Below are positions 55,138 to 64,000 of a stretch of 64,000 bases of DNA, piece after piece; the stretch's first letter is position 1, and each line of letters starts with the position of its first letter. Location: contig NZ_JASTLC010000001.1 of the NCBI RefSeq assembly GCF_030499575.1, forward strand, positions 5,480,001 to 5,544,000, read 5' to 3'. The notes below the pieces were generated by a model. That model saw only the letters and a program-made list of their open reading frames with translations. It was not told the origin of the DNA and did no database searches. The translations under genes and the position numbers were made by a program. The stretch is from Streptomyces sp. DG2A-72. Lineage in GTDB: Bacteria > Actinomycetota > Actinomycetes > Streptomycetales > Streptomycetaceae.

Positions 55138-56160
55138 ATGGCCGGGCACAGGACGGACGAGCATCCACACGGTGCTGACCGACTGTGCGATGCCGGGGAT
55201 CGCGTGTATTCCCGGGCCGTACGGCGGGGCCGCGTGCGGCGGCAGGACGCGGAGGCGGTGCCGTGCCTGCTCGAACTCGCCCTGCTGCACCCGGACCCCG
55301 ACGACATGGACTGGCTGGTCCCCACCTCCCCGCAGGAGGTCATGACCCGGCTGCTGCGCGGGGTGTACGACGAGGTCAGCGCGAGCCAGCGGCGGGTCGG
55401 CTCGGCTGTGGCGGCCGTGGAGCGGTTCGCCGGACTCGGCCCGCGCCTTTCGTCGGCGTCCGCTGAGGGCACCTCGATCCGGGTCCTCGACGGTCTCTCC
55501 CGTATCCAGGCCGCCATGGACGAGGCGACCGAGGCGTGCACGACCGAGGTGCTGACCGTGCAGCCGGGCGGCATCCGCCCCGAACACGAACTGACGGAGG
55601 GCCTCCATCGCGCCCTGGCCCTGCGCGGCCGGGGCGTGCGCATGCGGGACCTGTACACTCACGTCGCCCGGCACGGCCAGGGCCTGCTCAACTACCTGGA
55701 GCTGATGGGCGACGCGGTGGAGGCCAGGACCCTCGACGAGGTCATCGACCGGCTGATCCTCTTCGACCGCACGGTGGCCTTCATCCCGGCCAACGCGGAC
55801 CGCACGCTGGCGCTGGAGCTGCGTCATCCGGCGCTCGTCGGCTACCTGGTGACGGTCTTCGAGCGGTTGTGGCGACTGGCGATTCCGTTGACGGCCCCCC
55901 TTCCGGACACCGGGATCGAGGGCATTTCACACCGGGAGCAGTCCATCGCCGCGCTGCTCGCCGAGGGCCACCAGGACGCGGTGATCGCCGAGCGGCTGGG
56001 GATAAGCGTCCGGACGTGCCGTGCCCACATCGCGCGTCTTTCGGAGACCCTGGGCGCGGCCAGCCGCACTCAACTGGGCGTCCGTATCGCTCAGGTGGGG
56101 CTCGATGGTCCGCCCCGCGCGCTCACGCTTCCCGGTCAAGAATCCCCGACTGTCCGATGA
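55138..56160 (+). CDS. LuxR-type regulator with TrmB/PLD-like sensor domain
   Basis: The 340-residue product has an N-terminal wHTH-like part (AVPCLLELALLHPDPDDMDW), a central TrmB-like domain (CTTEVLTVQPGGIRP, RDLYTHVARHGQGLLNYLEL, TLDEVIDRLILFDRTVAFIP) and a C-terminal LuxR HTH (IAALLAEGHQDAVIAERLGI, VRTCRAHIARLSETLGAASR). It is one of three paralogues here. Its 3' end overlaps the convergent paralogue by 38 bp. ATG 55138 is chosen; GTG 55126 is possible. Confidence 0.82.
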   Translation: MAGHRTDEHPHGADRLCDAGDRVYSRAVRRGRVRRQDAEAVPCLLELALLHPDPDDMDWLVPTSPQEVMTRLLRGVYDEVSASQRRVGSAVAAVERFAGLGPRLSSASAEGTSIRVLDGLSRIQAAMDEATEACTTEVLTVQPGGIRPEHELTEGLHRALALRGRGVRMRDLYTHVARHGQGLLNYLELMGDAVEARTLDEVIDRLILFDRTVAFIPANADRTLALELRHPALVGYLVTVFERLWRLAIPLTAPLPDTGIEGISHREQSIAALLAEGHQDAVIAERLGISVRTCRAHIARLSETLGAASRTQLGVRIAQVGLDGPPRALTLPGQESPTVR

Positions 56161-57106
56161 GGTAACCGAGTTGGGCCCGGCTGTCACTGCCCAGGGTCGT
56201 CGCGAGCTTGGCGATGTGCACGCGGGCGGTGCGGATGTTCATACCTAGGCGCTGGGCTATGACGGCGTCGGTGTGGCCTTCGACGAGGAGGCTTGCGATG
56301 GCGCGCTGGCGGGGGGTGATGCCGTCGAGGGTGGGGCGTTGGACGGCTTCGGGGTACATGGGGGTGGCGAGGCGCCAGAGGCGGTCGAACGTGGTGGCCA
56401 GGTAGCCGACGATCGCGGGGTGGCGGATCTCCAGGGCCACGGTGCCGTCGGGGTTGGCGGGGATGAAGGCGACGGCACGGTCGACAATGATCAGGCGGTC
56501 GGTGAGCTCGTCGAGCGTGCGGGCCTCGGCATCACCACTGAGTCGCTCATAGCGGGCCAGGACGAGGGGTATCTGGCGCTGCGTGTGCTGGTAGAGGGTG
56601 CGGATGCGGCCGCCGCGGTCGAGCAGGGCCTGATCGCGGGCGAAGGCCACGGACTGGGCTGTCTCACCACGTTGGTCGGAGTAGTGCGTGTTGGGCTGGA
56701 CGCAGAGGACTTCGCGGGTCGCGTCGGCCATGGCCTGGCTGATGGCTCGGTTGATCTGCTCCGTGCCACTGAGGGCTGTGATCGTCGGGGTGTCCGTCAC
56801 TGTCGTATGGCGGCTCTTGACCCGCATCAACGGCTGGAACGTGGCTGCCAGCCGCTCCTCGATACGTCGCTCGTCGGCGATGCGGTCCTCGACGACGCGC
56901 AGCAGACGATGGAGGGCAAAAGCCGGCGCCATGGGGAGCAGCCACCGTGGGTCCCCGGCGTCCGGCTGCAGCAGTCCGAAGTCGATGAGACAGGGCGCCG
57001 CTGCCACGGCCTCGGCAGGCACTCGCCCCTCGCGCAGGGCGTGGGCGTACAGCTCCAGGCCCCCGTCGCACATCTCCTCCGCTCCGTGTATGTGCGCCTC
57101 TGTCAC
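56123..57106 (-). CDS. LuxR-type regulator with TrmB/PLD-like sensor domain
   Basis: The 327-residue paralogue has the same layout: APCLIDFGLLQPDAGDPRWL, REVLCVQPNTHYSDQRGE, RTLYQHTQRQIPLVLARYER, TLDELTDRLIIVDRAVAFIP, and the C-terminal HTH RAIASLLVEGHTDAVIAQRL and IRTARVHIAKLATTLGSDSR. GTG 57106. The next upstream gene is a third paralogue in the same direction, 23 bp away, so tandem duplication is likely. Confidence 0.84.
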   Translation of the reverse strand: MTEAHIHGAEEMCDGGLELYAHALREGRVPAEAVAAAPCLIDFGLLQPDAGDPRWLLPMAPAFALHRLLRVVEDRIADERRIEERLAATFQPLMRVKSRHTTVTDTPTITALSGTEQINRAISQAMADATREVLCVQPNTHYSDQRGETAQSVAFARDQALLDRGGRIRTLYQHTQRQIPLVLARYERLSGDAEARTLDELTDRLIIVDRAVAFIPANPDGTVALEIRHPAIVGYLATTFDRLWRLATPMYPEAVQRPTLDGITPRQRAIASLLVEGHTDAVIAQRLGMNIRTARVHIAKLATTLGSDSRAQLGYLIGQSGILDREA

Positions 57107-57129
57107 GTGTGGCTGTCTCCTCGCTGTGC

Positions 57130-58109
57130 CTATTGGTCCTGCTTCAGGATCCCCGACTGAGCTATGAGATAGCCGAGTTGGGCGCGGCTGCCACTGCCGA
57201 GGGCGTTGGCCAGTTTGGCTATGTGGGCCCGGCAGGTGCGTACGTTCATGCCGAGGCGGCGGGCGATGGCCTCGTCGACGTGGCCCTCGACCAGGAGTTT
57301 GGCGATGGAGTGCTGGATGTCGGTGATGCCGTCGGAGGCTGCCTCGTACGGGGTGCCGGCACTCGGGGGACGGACCGGTCCCACAGGTACTCGAAGAGCT
57401 TGATCAGATAGCGGATGAGGCCGGGGTGGCGCAGCTCCAGGGCAACCTGTTGATCGTCCCGGGCGGGGATGAAGGCCACCGCCTCGTCACAGATGATCAG
57501 ACGTTCCACCAGCTCGTCGATGGTGCGGTACTCCGCCTTGCCGTCGGAGAGCCGGGCCGCGTAAGCCAGTTGTTCGGGGTTGTACCGGGCCGTGTGCTGG
57601 TAAAGGGTGCGGATCCGCACCCCGCGCTCGATCAGCGGCTTGTCGCGCTCCAACCCCCGCTCCAGGCTGCGCTCGGACATGCGGTCGCTCGGCTGGACGG
57701 TGAGCATCTCGGTCTGGCACTGGGTTGTGGCCATGTTGAGGGCGGCGTTTATCCGCTCGCCGCCCTCCAGCACCGTGATCGAGTCACTAGTCGCGACCAC
57801 CTGGGTACTCAAGGCCATGTAGGGCTGAAAGATGGCTGACAGTTCGACCGCCAGCCGCCTGCGCTCGGCTATCTCGTGTTCCAGAGGATTGAGCTGCCGG
57901 GACAGGGCGATCACCGGCGGTACCGGGCGCAACCAGTTCGGGTCGTCGGGATCGGGATGGAGCAGGGCGAATTCCACCAGGCAAGGGGCGGGCTCCACAT
58001 CTGTCCGAGCGATGCGTCCGGTACGCAGAGCGGCGGCGTACAGTCGGCTGCCCTCCTCGCACCACTCGGTCATCGAATGGGGATGTGTCGCCTTTGTCTC
58101 ATTCGCCAC
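57130..58109 (-). pseudogene. Third LuxR-type paralogue, frameshifted before the HTH
   Basis: From GTG 58109 (after GGAG) the product matches its neighbours: APCLVEFALLHPDPDDPNWL, TEMLTVQPSDRMSERSLE, RTLYQHTARYNPEQLAYA, TIDELVERLIICDEAVAFIP. At a five-C run (plus-strand G5 at 57365-57369) the frame shifts; the HTH (SIAKLLVEGHVDEAIARRLG, VRTCRAHIAKLANALGSGSR) continues in another frame to 57130. As written the DNA-binding domain is lost. An assembly error in the run is equally possible. Confidence 0.7.
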
Positions 58110-58225
58110 CAAATCTCCACCCCCCAGGGTCCTGAACATGCAGGAACATGATGCATCGATTGTGTGGCCATGACGTGCCTGAATGAGCCATCGTCTTACC
58201 TGACGGGGGAAAAGGGGACCTTCAA

Positions 58226-58426
58226 GTGAGGACGAAGCCGACTATGCGTAACAGAATGCTTCGATCGCTGCTTGTCGCCGCCTTCTCCGCCGTTGTGGCC
58301 CTCGGTGCGCTGAGTGGCCTCTCCGATGTGAAGGACGATTCTCGGGCGAACAGCAGCTGGCCGAACGTGGCCGTGAACGCCGAAGCCGGCAACTCGAACG
58401 CTACGACAGATGGAGCCGGGAGCTGA
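58226..58426 (+). CDS. Short secreted peptide (SSWP-containing)
   Basis: The 66-residue product has a basic start, a hydrophobic signal segment (LRSLLVAAFSAVVALGALSG) and a short polar mature part with RANSSWPNVAVNAEAG and an Asn/Thr/Gly-rich end. GTG 58226 has an AAGGGGA site; ATG 58244 is an alternative. It is divergent from the third LuxR gene (115-bp gap) and followed two bases later by the Rieske-like gene. A peptide signal sensed through the LuxR proteins is an attractive but untested idea. Confidence 0.6.
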   Translation: MRTKPTMRNRMLRSLLVAAFSAVVALGALSGLSDVKDDSRANSSWPNVAVNAEAGNSNATTDGAGS

Positions 58427-58427
58427 C

Positions 58428-58767
58428 GTGGCCACCCCACCCGACGACCGCTCCTTCCGCCGTGAAATGGCGACCGCCTACCGCTCCGGCTGGCACTTCA
58501 TCGACCTCGCCACCGCCATCCCCCACAGCGGTGACTCGCTGATGGTGACCGTCTTCGGTGAGCCGGTCGTCGTCACGCGGGACGAGGACGAGGACGTCCG
58601 GGCGTACCGGTGTCTGCGGCGTCCTCGGGGGGGCGCCGCAGCCGGTGAGGTGTGCCATCCGATATGGAATGATCTTTGTGAACCTCGACCAGCGTGACCA
58701 CCAGCTGGCCGAGCCCGAGGCCCCGGCCGCCCCACAGGCCGTCCCAGCCACCCCCCGCAGTGCCTGA
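58428..58767 (+). pseudogene. Rieske-like small protein, frameshifted in a G7 run and lacking histidine ligands
   Basis: GTG 58428 follows the peptide gene. The first part (REMATAYRSGWHFIDLATAI, LMVTVFGEPVVVTRDEDEDV) resembles the start of a Rieske [2Fe-2S] oxygenase domain. At seven G (58627-58633) one base must be removed to continue as APQPVRCAIRYGMIFVNLDQ to 58767. The 340-bp span is one base over 113 codons. Even repaired, the C-x-H and C-x-x-H motifs read CLR and CAIR, so no Rieske cluster would form. Confidence 0.6.
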
Positions 58768-58810
58768 CGCGATTCCCCCGTCGTAACAGATCGCTCAGGT
58801 GCTTCCCCCC

Positions 58811-58851
58811 GCAGCGGCGTCACCGTGACCTGAACACGGTGACGCCGCTGC
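58811..58851 (+). terminator. Rho-independent terminator
   Basis: GCAGCGGCGTCACCGTG (58811-58827) and CACGGTGACGCCGCTGC (58835-58851) form a perfect 17-bp stem with a 7-base loop, followed by AGTTTTG. It closes the peptide/Rieske-like unit. Confidence 0.9.
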
Positions 58852-58987
58852 AGTTTTGCGGGATATTTCGGGACATCGACACAGTCGGTCTGTGGCTGGA
58901 AAACACTGCGATCACCCGAGTCGACCTTGCCCCGGGAACGTATGTCCATGACGCCGGAACTTAGCCGCCTAACCTCCCGTACACCTA

Positions 58988-59008
58988 CTTGAGTGGAATA
59001 GACTCAAC
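58988..59008 (+). promoter_or_regulatory. HAIR operator (HspR) of clpB
   Basis: CTTGAGT, the 7-base spacer GGAATAG and ACTCAAC match the HAIR consensus except for the last base. It lies 58 bp upstream of the clpB start, consistent with control by the HspR encoded in this window. Confidence 0.9.
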
Positions 59009-59066
59009 TTTGTGTACGTTGCTCACGTCAGTGTGGACGGCTGACGCCTAGGAGGAGAACGGATAC

Positions 59067-61664
59067 GTGGACGCCGAGCTGACCAACCGGAGCCGGGACG
59101 CCATCAACGCGGCCAGTAACCGGGCCGTGCAAGAGGGACACCCCGATCTCACCCCGGCGCATCTGCTGCTCGCGCTGCTCGCGGGGCAGGAGAACGAGAA
59201 CATCACCGACCTGCTCGCCGCCGTCGACGCCGACCAGGCCGCCGTACGGGCCGGCGCGGAGAAGATCCTCGCCGGGCTGCCCAGCGTGACCGGGTCCACC
59301 GTCGCGCCGCCGCAGCCCAGCCGCGAGCTGCTGGCCGTGATCGCGGACGCGCAGGCCAAGGCCAAGGAGCTGGGGGACGAGTACCTCTCCACCGAGCACC
59401 TCCTCATCGGTATCGCCGCGAAGGGGGGTCAGGCCGGCGACGTACTCTCCCAGCAGGACGCCAGTGCGAAGAAGCTGCTGGAGGCGTTCCAGAAGAGCAG
59501 GGGAGGGCGACGCGTGACCACACCCGACCCCGAGGGCCAGTACAAGGCGCTCGAGAAGTTCGGCACCGACTTCACCGCGGCGGCGCGGGAAGGCAAGCTC
59601 GACCCGGTCATCGGGCGGGACCAGGAGATCCGGCGGGTGGTGCAGGTGCTGTCCCGCCGTACGAAGAACAATCCCGTCCTCATCGGTGAGCCCGGCGTCG
59701 GCAAGACCGCCGTCGTCGAAGGGCTCGCCCAGCGGATCGTGAAGGGCGATGTGCCCGAGTCGCTCAAGGACAAGCGGCTCGTCGCGCTGGACCTGGGCGC
59801 CATGGTCGCCGGGGCCAAGTACCGCGGTGAGTTCGAGGAGCGACTGAAGACCGTGCTCGCCGAGATCAAGGGCTCGGACGGGCAGATCATCACCTTCATC
59901 GACGAGCTGCACACCGTCGTGGGCGCCGGAGCCGGCGGTGACTCCGCCATGGACGCCGGCAACATGCTCAAGCCCATGCTCGCCCGCGGTGAGCTGCGCA
60001 TGGTCGGTGCGACGACCCTCGACGAGTACCGCGAGCGCATCGAGAAGGACGCGGCGCTGGAGCGGCGCTTCCAGCAGGTGCTGGTCGCCGAGCCGACCGT
60101 AGAGGACTCGATCGCTATCCTGCGCGGGCTCAAGGGGCGCTACGAGGCCCACCACAAGGTCGTCATCGCGGACAGCGCGCTCGTCGCGGCGGCCACGCTC
60201 TCCGACCGTTACATCACCTCCCGCTTCCTGCCCGACAAGGCCATCGACCTCGTCGACGAGGCCGCCTCCCGGCTGCGGATGGAGATCGACTCCTCGCCCG
60301 TCGAGATCGACGAGCTCCAGCGTGTCGTGGACCGGCTGAAGATGGAGGAGCTGGCGATCGGCAAGGAGACCGACCCGGCCTCCCGCGAGCGCCTGGAGAA
60401 GCTGCGCCGCGACCTCGCCGACAAGGAGGAGGAGCTGCGCGGCCTGACCGCCCGCTGGGAGAAGGAGAAGCAGTCCCTCAACCGGGTCGGCGAGCTGAAG
60501 GAGAAGCTCGACGAACTGCGCGGACAGGCCGAACGGGCCCAGCGCGACGGTGACTTCGACTCCGCGTCCAAGCTGCTGTACGGCGAGATCCCCGCCGTGG
60601 AACGGGACTTGGAGGCCGCCTCCGAAGCCGAGGAGGAGGTCGGCAAGGACACCATGGTGAAGGAGGAGGTCGGCCCGGACGACATCGCCGACGTCGTCGG
60701 CTCCTGGACCGGCATCCCCGCGGGCCGCCTCCTGGAGGGCGAGACGCAGAAACTCCTGCGGATGGAGGAGGAGTTGGGCCGCCGCCTGATCGGGCAGAGC
60801 GAGGCCGTGCAGGCGGTCTCGGACGCCGTACGCCGCACCCGTGCCGGCATCGCCGACCCCGACCGGCCCACCGGCTCCTTCCTCTTCCTCGGCCCCACCG
60901 GTGTCGGCAAGACCGAACTCGCCAAGGCGCTCGCCAACTTCCTCTTCGACGACGAGCGGGCCATGGTCCGGATCGACATGTCGGAGTACAGCGAGAAGCA
61001 CAGCGTGGCCCGGCTGGTCGGCGCGCCGCCCGGATACGTCGGCTACGAGGAGGGCGGTCAGCTCACCGAGGCGGTGCGGCGGCGGCCGTACAGCGTCGTG
61101 CTGCTCGACGAAGTCGAGAAGGCGCACCCCGAGGTCTTCGACATCCTGCTCCAGGTGCTGGACGACGGCCGTCTGACGGACGGTCAGGGACGGACGGTCG
61201 ACTTCCGCAACGCCATCCTGGTCCTCACCTCGAACCTCGGCAGCCAGTTCCTGGTGGAGCCGCTGACCAGCGAGGAGGAGAAGAAGCAGCAGGTGCTGGA
61301 GGTGGTGAGGGCGTCTTTCAAGCCGGAGTTCCTCAACCGGCTGGACGACCTGGTCGTCTTCTCCACGCTGACCAAGGCGGAGCTGGAGCGCATCGCCGGG
61401 CTCCAGATCGACCGCCTCGCCAAGCGGCTCGCCGAGCGGCGGCTCACCCTGGAGGTGACGCCCGAGGCGCTCGCCTGGCTGGCCGACGAGGGCAACGATC
61501 CCGCCTACGGCGCCCGCCCGCTGCGCCGACTGGTCCAGACCGCGATCGGCGACCGGCTCGCCAAGGAGATCCTCGCGGGCGAGGTCAAGGACGGCGACAC
61601 GGTCCGGGTGGACTCCTTCGGGGAGGGGCTGATCGTCGGACCGGCGAGCGGCAAGACCCTCTGA
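59067..61664 (+). CDS. clpB: Disaggregase ClpB
   Basis: The 865-residue product has the Clp N-domain repeats (~1-145), NBD1 with Walker [16 protein letters not shown] and Walker [16 protein letters not shown], the coiled-coil middle domain (~400-520; [16 protein letters not shown]) and NBD2 with [16 protein letters not shown] and [15 protein letters not shown]. ClpB extracts proteins from aggregates together with DnaK. GTG 59067 follows GGAGAACGG. An HspR site precedes it, linking it to the dnaK regulon. Confidence 0.97.
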   Translation: MDAELTNRSRDAINAASNRAVQEGHPDLTPAHLLLALLAGQENENITDLLAAVDADQAAVRAGAEKILAGLPSVTGSTVAPPQPSRELLAVIADAQAKAKELGDEYLSTEHLLIGIAAKGGQAGDVLSQQDASAKKLLEAFQKSRGGRRVTTPDPEGQYKALEKFGTDFTAAAREGKLDPVIGRDQEIRRVVQVLSRRTKNNPVLIGEPGVGKTAVVEGLAQRIVKGDVPESLKDKRLVALDLGAMVAGAKYRGEFEERLKTVLAEIKGSDGQIITFIDELHTVVGAGAGGDSAMDAGNMLKPMLARGELRMVGATTLDEYRERIEKDAALERRFQQVLVAEPTVEDSIAILRGLKGRYEAHHKVVIADSALVAAATLSDRYITSRFLPDKAIDLVDEAASRLRMEIDSSPVEIDELQRVVDRLKMEELAIGKETDPASRERLEKLRRDLADKEEELRGLTARWEKEKQSLNRVGELKEKLDELRGQAERAQRDGDFDSASKLLYGEIPAVERDLEAASEAEEEVGKDTMVKEEVGPDDIADVVGSWTGIPAGRLLEGETQKLLRMEEELGRRLIGQSEAVQAVSDAVRRTRAGIADPDRPTGSFLFLGPTGVGKTELAKALANFLFDDERAMVRIDMSEYSEKHSVARLVGAPPGYVGYEEGGQLTEAVRRRPYSVVLLDEVEKAHPEVFDILLQVLDDGRLTDGQGRTVDFRNAILVLTSNLGSQFLVEPLTSEEEKKQQVLEVVRASFKPEFLNRLDDLVVFSTLTKAELERIAGLQIDRLAKRLAERRLTLEVTPEALAWLADEGNDPAYGARPLRRLVQTAIGDRLAKEILAGEVKDGDTVRVDSFGEGLIVGPASGKTL

Positions 61665-61928
61665 ACCCGCTGAGCGGGGCACGGGGAGCACCCGAACGGA
61701 GCTCCCCGTGCCACAGGGCCGGCACCCAGATCGCGAGCAGCGTGAGGCCGCCGGCCACGAGCGCCGTCGGCAGCCCCAGGATGAGGCCGACCACCGACCA
61801 CCTGCGTACAGCTGACGTCCCCTACCGGACAGATCCTGTCCGCTGACGGCTGACACTTCCTGTCGGGGTTGCCAAGCGGGTCCCCTAGTGGGGGAGGATG
61901 GCGGAATCCGTACGAAGGGAAATTCACG
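61665..61928. other. Gap between clpB and the YbjN gene
   Basis: A 264-bp stretch. Just after clpB, GAACCCGCTGAGCGGGGC and GGGGAGC...GCTCCCC form small hairpins (61663-61710) that may terminate clpB. A minus-strand open frame (61585-61794) encodes a membrane-like segment but overlaps the clpB end and lacks support. Confidence 0.35.
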
Positions 61929-62456
61929 GTGACCATCGACCCGTCCTCGATTCCGAACTTCGGGGGCCAGCCCGAGCCGCAGCCCCAAGGACCGGCGGGC
62001 CCCGTCGTCCCGGATCAGGACCTCGTTAAGCAGCTCCTCGACCAGATGGAGCTGAAGCACCTCGTGGACGAGGAGGGTGACCTCGTCGCACCGTGGGAGC
62101 AGTTCCGTACGTACTTCATGTTCCGCGGCGAGGGTGACCAGCAGGTCTTCTCGGTGCGGACGTTCTACGACCGGCCCCACCAGATCGACGAGAAGCCGCA
62201 GCTGCTGGAGTCCATCGACGACTGGAACCGGCGGACCCTGTGGCCCAAGGTGTACAGCCACACCCATGACGACGGCACCGTCCGCCTGATCGGCGAGGCC
62301 CAGATGCTGATCGGCACGGGCGTGAGCCTGGAGCACTTCGTCTCGTCCACGGTCAGCTGGGTGCGGGCCGCGATCGAGTTCGACAAGTGGCTCGTGGAGC
62401 AGCTCGGCCTCGAGCAGGAGGTCAACGAAGCGGAGAAGCCCGAGGACGACGAGTAA
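61929..62456 (+). CDS. YbjN-domain protein
   Basis: The 175-residue acidic product has a Pro/Gln-rich start and a YbjN fold, shared with type III secretion chaperone-like proteins: DLVAPWEQFRTYFMFRGEGD, DWNRRTLWPKVYSHTHDDGT, LIGEAQMLIGTGVSLEHFVS. In actinobacteria this family is a conserved small protein of unknown role. GTG 61929. Confidence 0.8.
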   Translation: MTIDPSSIPNFGGQPEPQPQGPAGPVVPDQDLVKQLLDQMELKHLVDEEGDLVAPWEQFRTYFMFRGEGDQQVFSVRTFYDRPHQIDEKPQLLESIDDWNRRTLWPKVYSHTHDDGTVRLIGEAQMLIGTGVSLEHFVSSTVSWVRAAIEFDKWLVEQLGLEQEVNEAEKPEDDE

Positions 62457-62557
62457 GTCCTGGTCCTCAGCGGAGCCCGGCCAGGGCACGGGCCACCGCG
62501 GCCGCGTGCCGGGGCCGGGCTCTCGCCGTCCACAGCCTGTGGAAAACTCTGCTGATC

Positions 62558-63739
62558 TCAGCCGGCCAGCGCCTTCAACCGCTTCACCGCCTCCTCCAGC
62601 ACGCCCGTCTGCTTGCAGAACGCGAACCGTACGAAGGGTGCGCCCGCCTCCCGGTGGTCGTAGAAGACGGCGTTCGGGATGGCAACCACCCCGGCGCGCT
62701 CCGGCAGCGCGCGGCAGAAGGCGAAGCCGTCACTCTCGCCGAGGGGGCGGATGTCGGTGGTGATGAAGTAGGTGCCGGCGGGCTTGAACACCTCGAAGCC
62801 GCTCTCCACAAGCCCCGCCGCCAGCAGGTCCCGCTTGACCAGCATGTCCTCCCGAAAGGCCGTGAAGTACGAGTCCGGGAGCTTCAGCGCCTCGGCGACC
62901 GCGTACTGGAACGGGCCGGAGGAGACGTACGTCAGGAACTGCTTCGCCGACCGCACCGCCGTGACCAGCTCCGGCGTCGAGGTCACCCAGCCGACCTTCC
63001 AGCCGGTGAAGGAGAAGGACTTCCCGGCCGAGCCGATGGTGACGGTCCGCTCGCGCATGCCGGGGAACGTGGCCAGCGGCAGATGCTCGGCGTCGTCGAA
63101 GACCAGGTGCTCGTACACCTCGTCCGTGACCACCAGCAGATCCCGCTCGATGGCCAGCTCGGCGATCGCGGTCAGCTCCTCCCGGGTGAGGACGGTGCCG
63201 GTCGGGTTGTGCGGGGTGTTGATCAGCAGGAGGCGGGTGCGGTCGGTCACCGCGTCGCGCAGCTCGTCGAGGTCGAGGCGGAAGCTGCCGTCGTGCGGAC
63301 GGAGAGTGACCGGCACGCGCGTGCCGCCCGCCATCGCGATGCAGGCCGCATAGGAGTCGTAGTACGGCTCGAAGGCGATCACCTCGTCGCCGGGTTCGAG
63401 CAGGGCCAGGAGAGAGGCGGCGATCGCCTCGGTCGCGCCCGCCGTCACCAGGACTTCACGGTCCGGGTCGTACGACAGCCCGTACCGCCGCCGCTGATGC
63501 GCCGCGACGGCGCCGCGCAGCTCGGGGATGCCGGGACCCGGCGGGTACTGGTTGCCGCGGCCGTCGCGCAGGGCGCGCACCGCCGCCTCCCGGACTTCGT
63601 CGGGCCCGTCGGTGTCGGGGAAGCCCTGGCCCAGATTGATCGACCCGGTCCGCAGGGCGAGCGCGGACATCTCGGCGAAGATCGTCGTCCCGAACTCGGC
63701 GAGCCGGCGGTTGAGGAGCGGGCGTGCGCTTGAGGTCAT
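62558..63739 (-). CDS. Pyridoxal-phosphate aminotransferase (class I/II, fold type I)
   Basis: The 393-residue product has the full fold: SINLGQGFPDTDGPDEV, VTAGATEAIAASLLALLEPG, INTPHNPTGTVLTREEL, VVTDEVYEHLVFDD and the PLP lysine in TIGSAGKSFSFTGWKVGWV. It resembles the kynurenine/methionine aminotransferase group (YbdL-like), often annotated as succinyldiaminopimelate transaminase in actinobacteria; the substrate is unproven. ATG 63739 has a better-spaced AGGA site than ATG 63748. Confidence 0.9.
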   Translation of the reverse strand: MTSSARPLLNRRLAEFGTTIFAEMSALALRTGSINLGQGFPDTDGPDEVREAAVRALRDGRGNQYPPGPGIPELRGAVAAHQRRRYGLSYDPDREVLVTAGATEAIAASLLALLEPGDEVIAFEPYYDSYAACIAMAGGTRVPVTLRPHDGSFRLDLDELRDAVTDRTRLLLINTPHNPTGTVLTREELTAIAELAIERDLLVVTDEVYEHLVFDDAEHLPLATFPGMRERTVTIGSAGKSFSFTGWKVGWVTSTPELVTAVRSAKQFLTYVSSGPFQYAVAEALKLPDSYFTAFREDMLVKRDLLAAGLVESGFEVFKPAGTYFITTDIRPLGESDGFAFCRALPERAGVVAIPNAVFYDHREAGAPFVRFAFCKQTGVLEEAVKRLKALAG

Positions 63740-63877
63740 GCCGGTCATCCTGCGCCCAAGCTCTGGACTTCCTCAACTCTGCTTTGACAGCCAAGGCGGC
63801 CGGGCATGCCCAGGTCACGCAACCAACGGAGCGCCCACGGGGGGTCGCTCCGAGGTAAACGGAAGGAGGGTGACGCC

Positions 63878-64000
63878 ATGACCATCGGCATCATCCTGAC
63901 GGTCTTCATCGTCCTGCTCTTCGCGGCCCTGTTCGCCAATGCGCGCAGGAGCGGCCGGACGCGTCGCCTGCGCGCGGGGCGGTACGGCGGGAGCGGCGCC
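63878..64000 (+). CDS. Small membrane protein (partial, runs off the right edge)
   Basis: After a strong GGAAGGAGGG site, ATG 63878 opens a frame with an N-terminal membrane helix (IGIILTVFIVLLFAALFANA) and an Arg-rich tail. Forty-one codons are visible before the window ends. Family unknown. Confidence 0.6.
   Translation, partial: MTIGIILTVFIVLLFAALFANARRSGRTRRLRAGRYGGSGA

Noticed and set aside
61585..61794. A 69-codon membrane-like ORF opposite the clpB end
   Set aside because: It overlaps clpB antisense, has no clear ribosome-binding site, and most of its end is Arg/Pro-rich shadow sequence.
59028..62489. A 1153-codon open frame antisense to clpB
   Set aside because: High GC3 opens long antisense frames opposite strong genes; composition and lack of domains show it is a shadow. 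Similar long frames opposite the relaxase, dnaK and the lipoprotein cluster were also left out.

Overview
The window is high-GC actinobacterial DNA and almost certainly a Streptomyces chromosome. The evidence is strong GC3 coding bias, frequent GTG starts, ATGA/GTGA gene overlaps, DUF317/DUF397/DUF5753/DUF6879 families, and a grpE-dnaK-dnaJ-hspR operon and a clpB gene each preceded by an HspR-type inverted repeat.

Positions 1-18.9 kb look like an integrated mobile element with cargo, ending beside a tRNA-Gly(CCC) gene (18888-18961, minus strand). Its core is integrase, excisionase, an XRE regulator, replication-type and DnaC-like proteins, a DUF2637 membrane protein, a MobC-like protein and a relaxase. 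No FtsK-like transfer gene is visible, so it is better described as mobilizable than self-transmissible. Several element genes are broken: an in-frame TGA at 6308-6310, another at 12209-12211, and a duplicated relaxase tail at 7.6-8.0 kb. The leftmost 4.1 kb carries a tightly coupled minus-strand cassette: XRE-DUF5753 regulator, DUF6879 protein, NUDIX-like protein, a 28-residue membrane peptide, a small protein, a diaminopimelate epimerase homologue and a truncated D-Ala-D-Ala-ligase-like ATP-grasp enzyme. Next to the tRNA sits an XRE-ImmA/IrrE metallopeptidase gene with an unknown partner, a candidate toxin-antitoxin or defence pair. The left end of the element is not proven and may lie outside the window.

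From 19 to 44 kb the DNA is mostly conserved chromosome: dcd, a phosphoribosyltransferase, a relic of a second integrative element, a Yip1-family protein, a run of four FG-GAP repeat proteins (two frameshifted), an EtfD-like Fe-S membrane oxidoreductase, a WecA/MraY-like transferase, the dnaK operon, a secreted PA14/FN3 protein, an orphan sugar-binding lipoprotein, and a circularly permuted ATP-grasp / alpha-E / transglutaminase operon.

From 44 to 58.8 kb the region is accessory again: a RelE/ParE-type toxin with an unusual antitoxin, the ATPase / XRE-DUF5753 / DUF397 trio, pseudogene debris, a second adenylate kinase, a PadR regulator, a decayed IS630 element, an ABC transporter flanked by two small cysteine-containing secreted proteins, and a cluster of three LuxR-type regulators (one frameshifted) next to a short secreted peptide and a Rieske-like protein without histidine ligands. 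The conserved chromosome resumes with clpB, a YbjN protein, an aminotransferase and the start of a small membrane protein.

Single-base frameshifts, several of them in short G or C runs, recur in accessory genes while core genes are intact. Either the accessory genes are decaying or the assembly has homopolymer errors; reads would decide.
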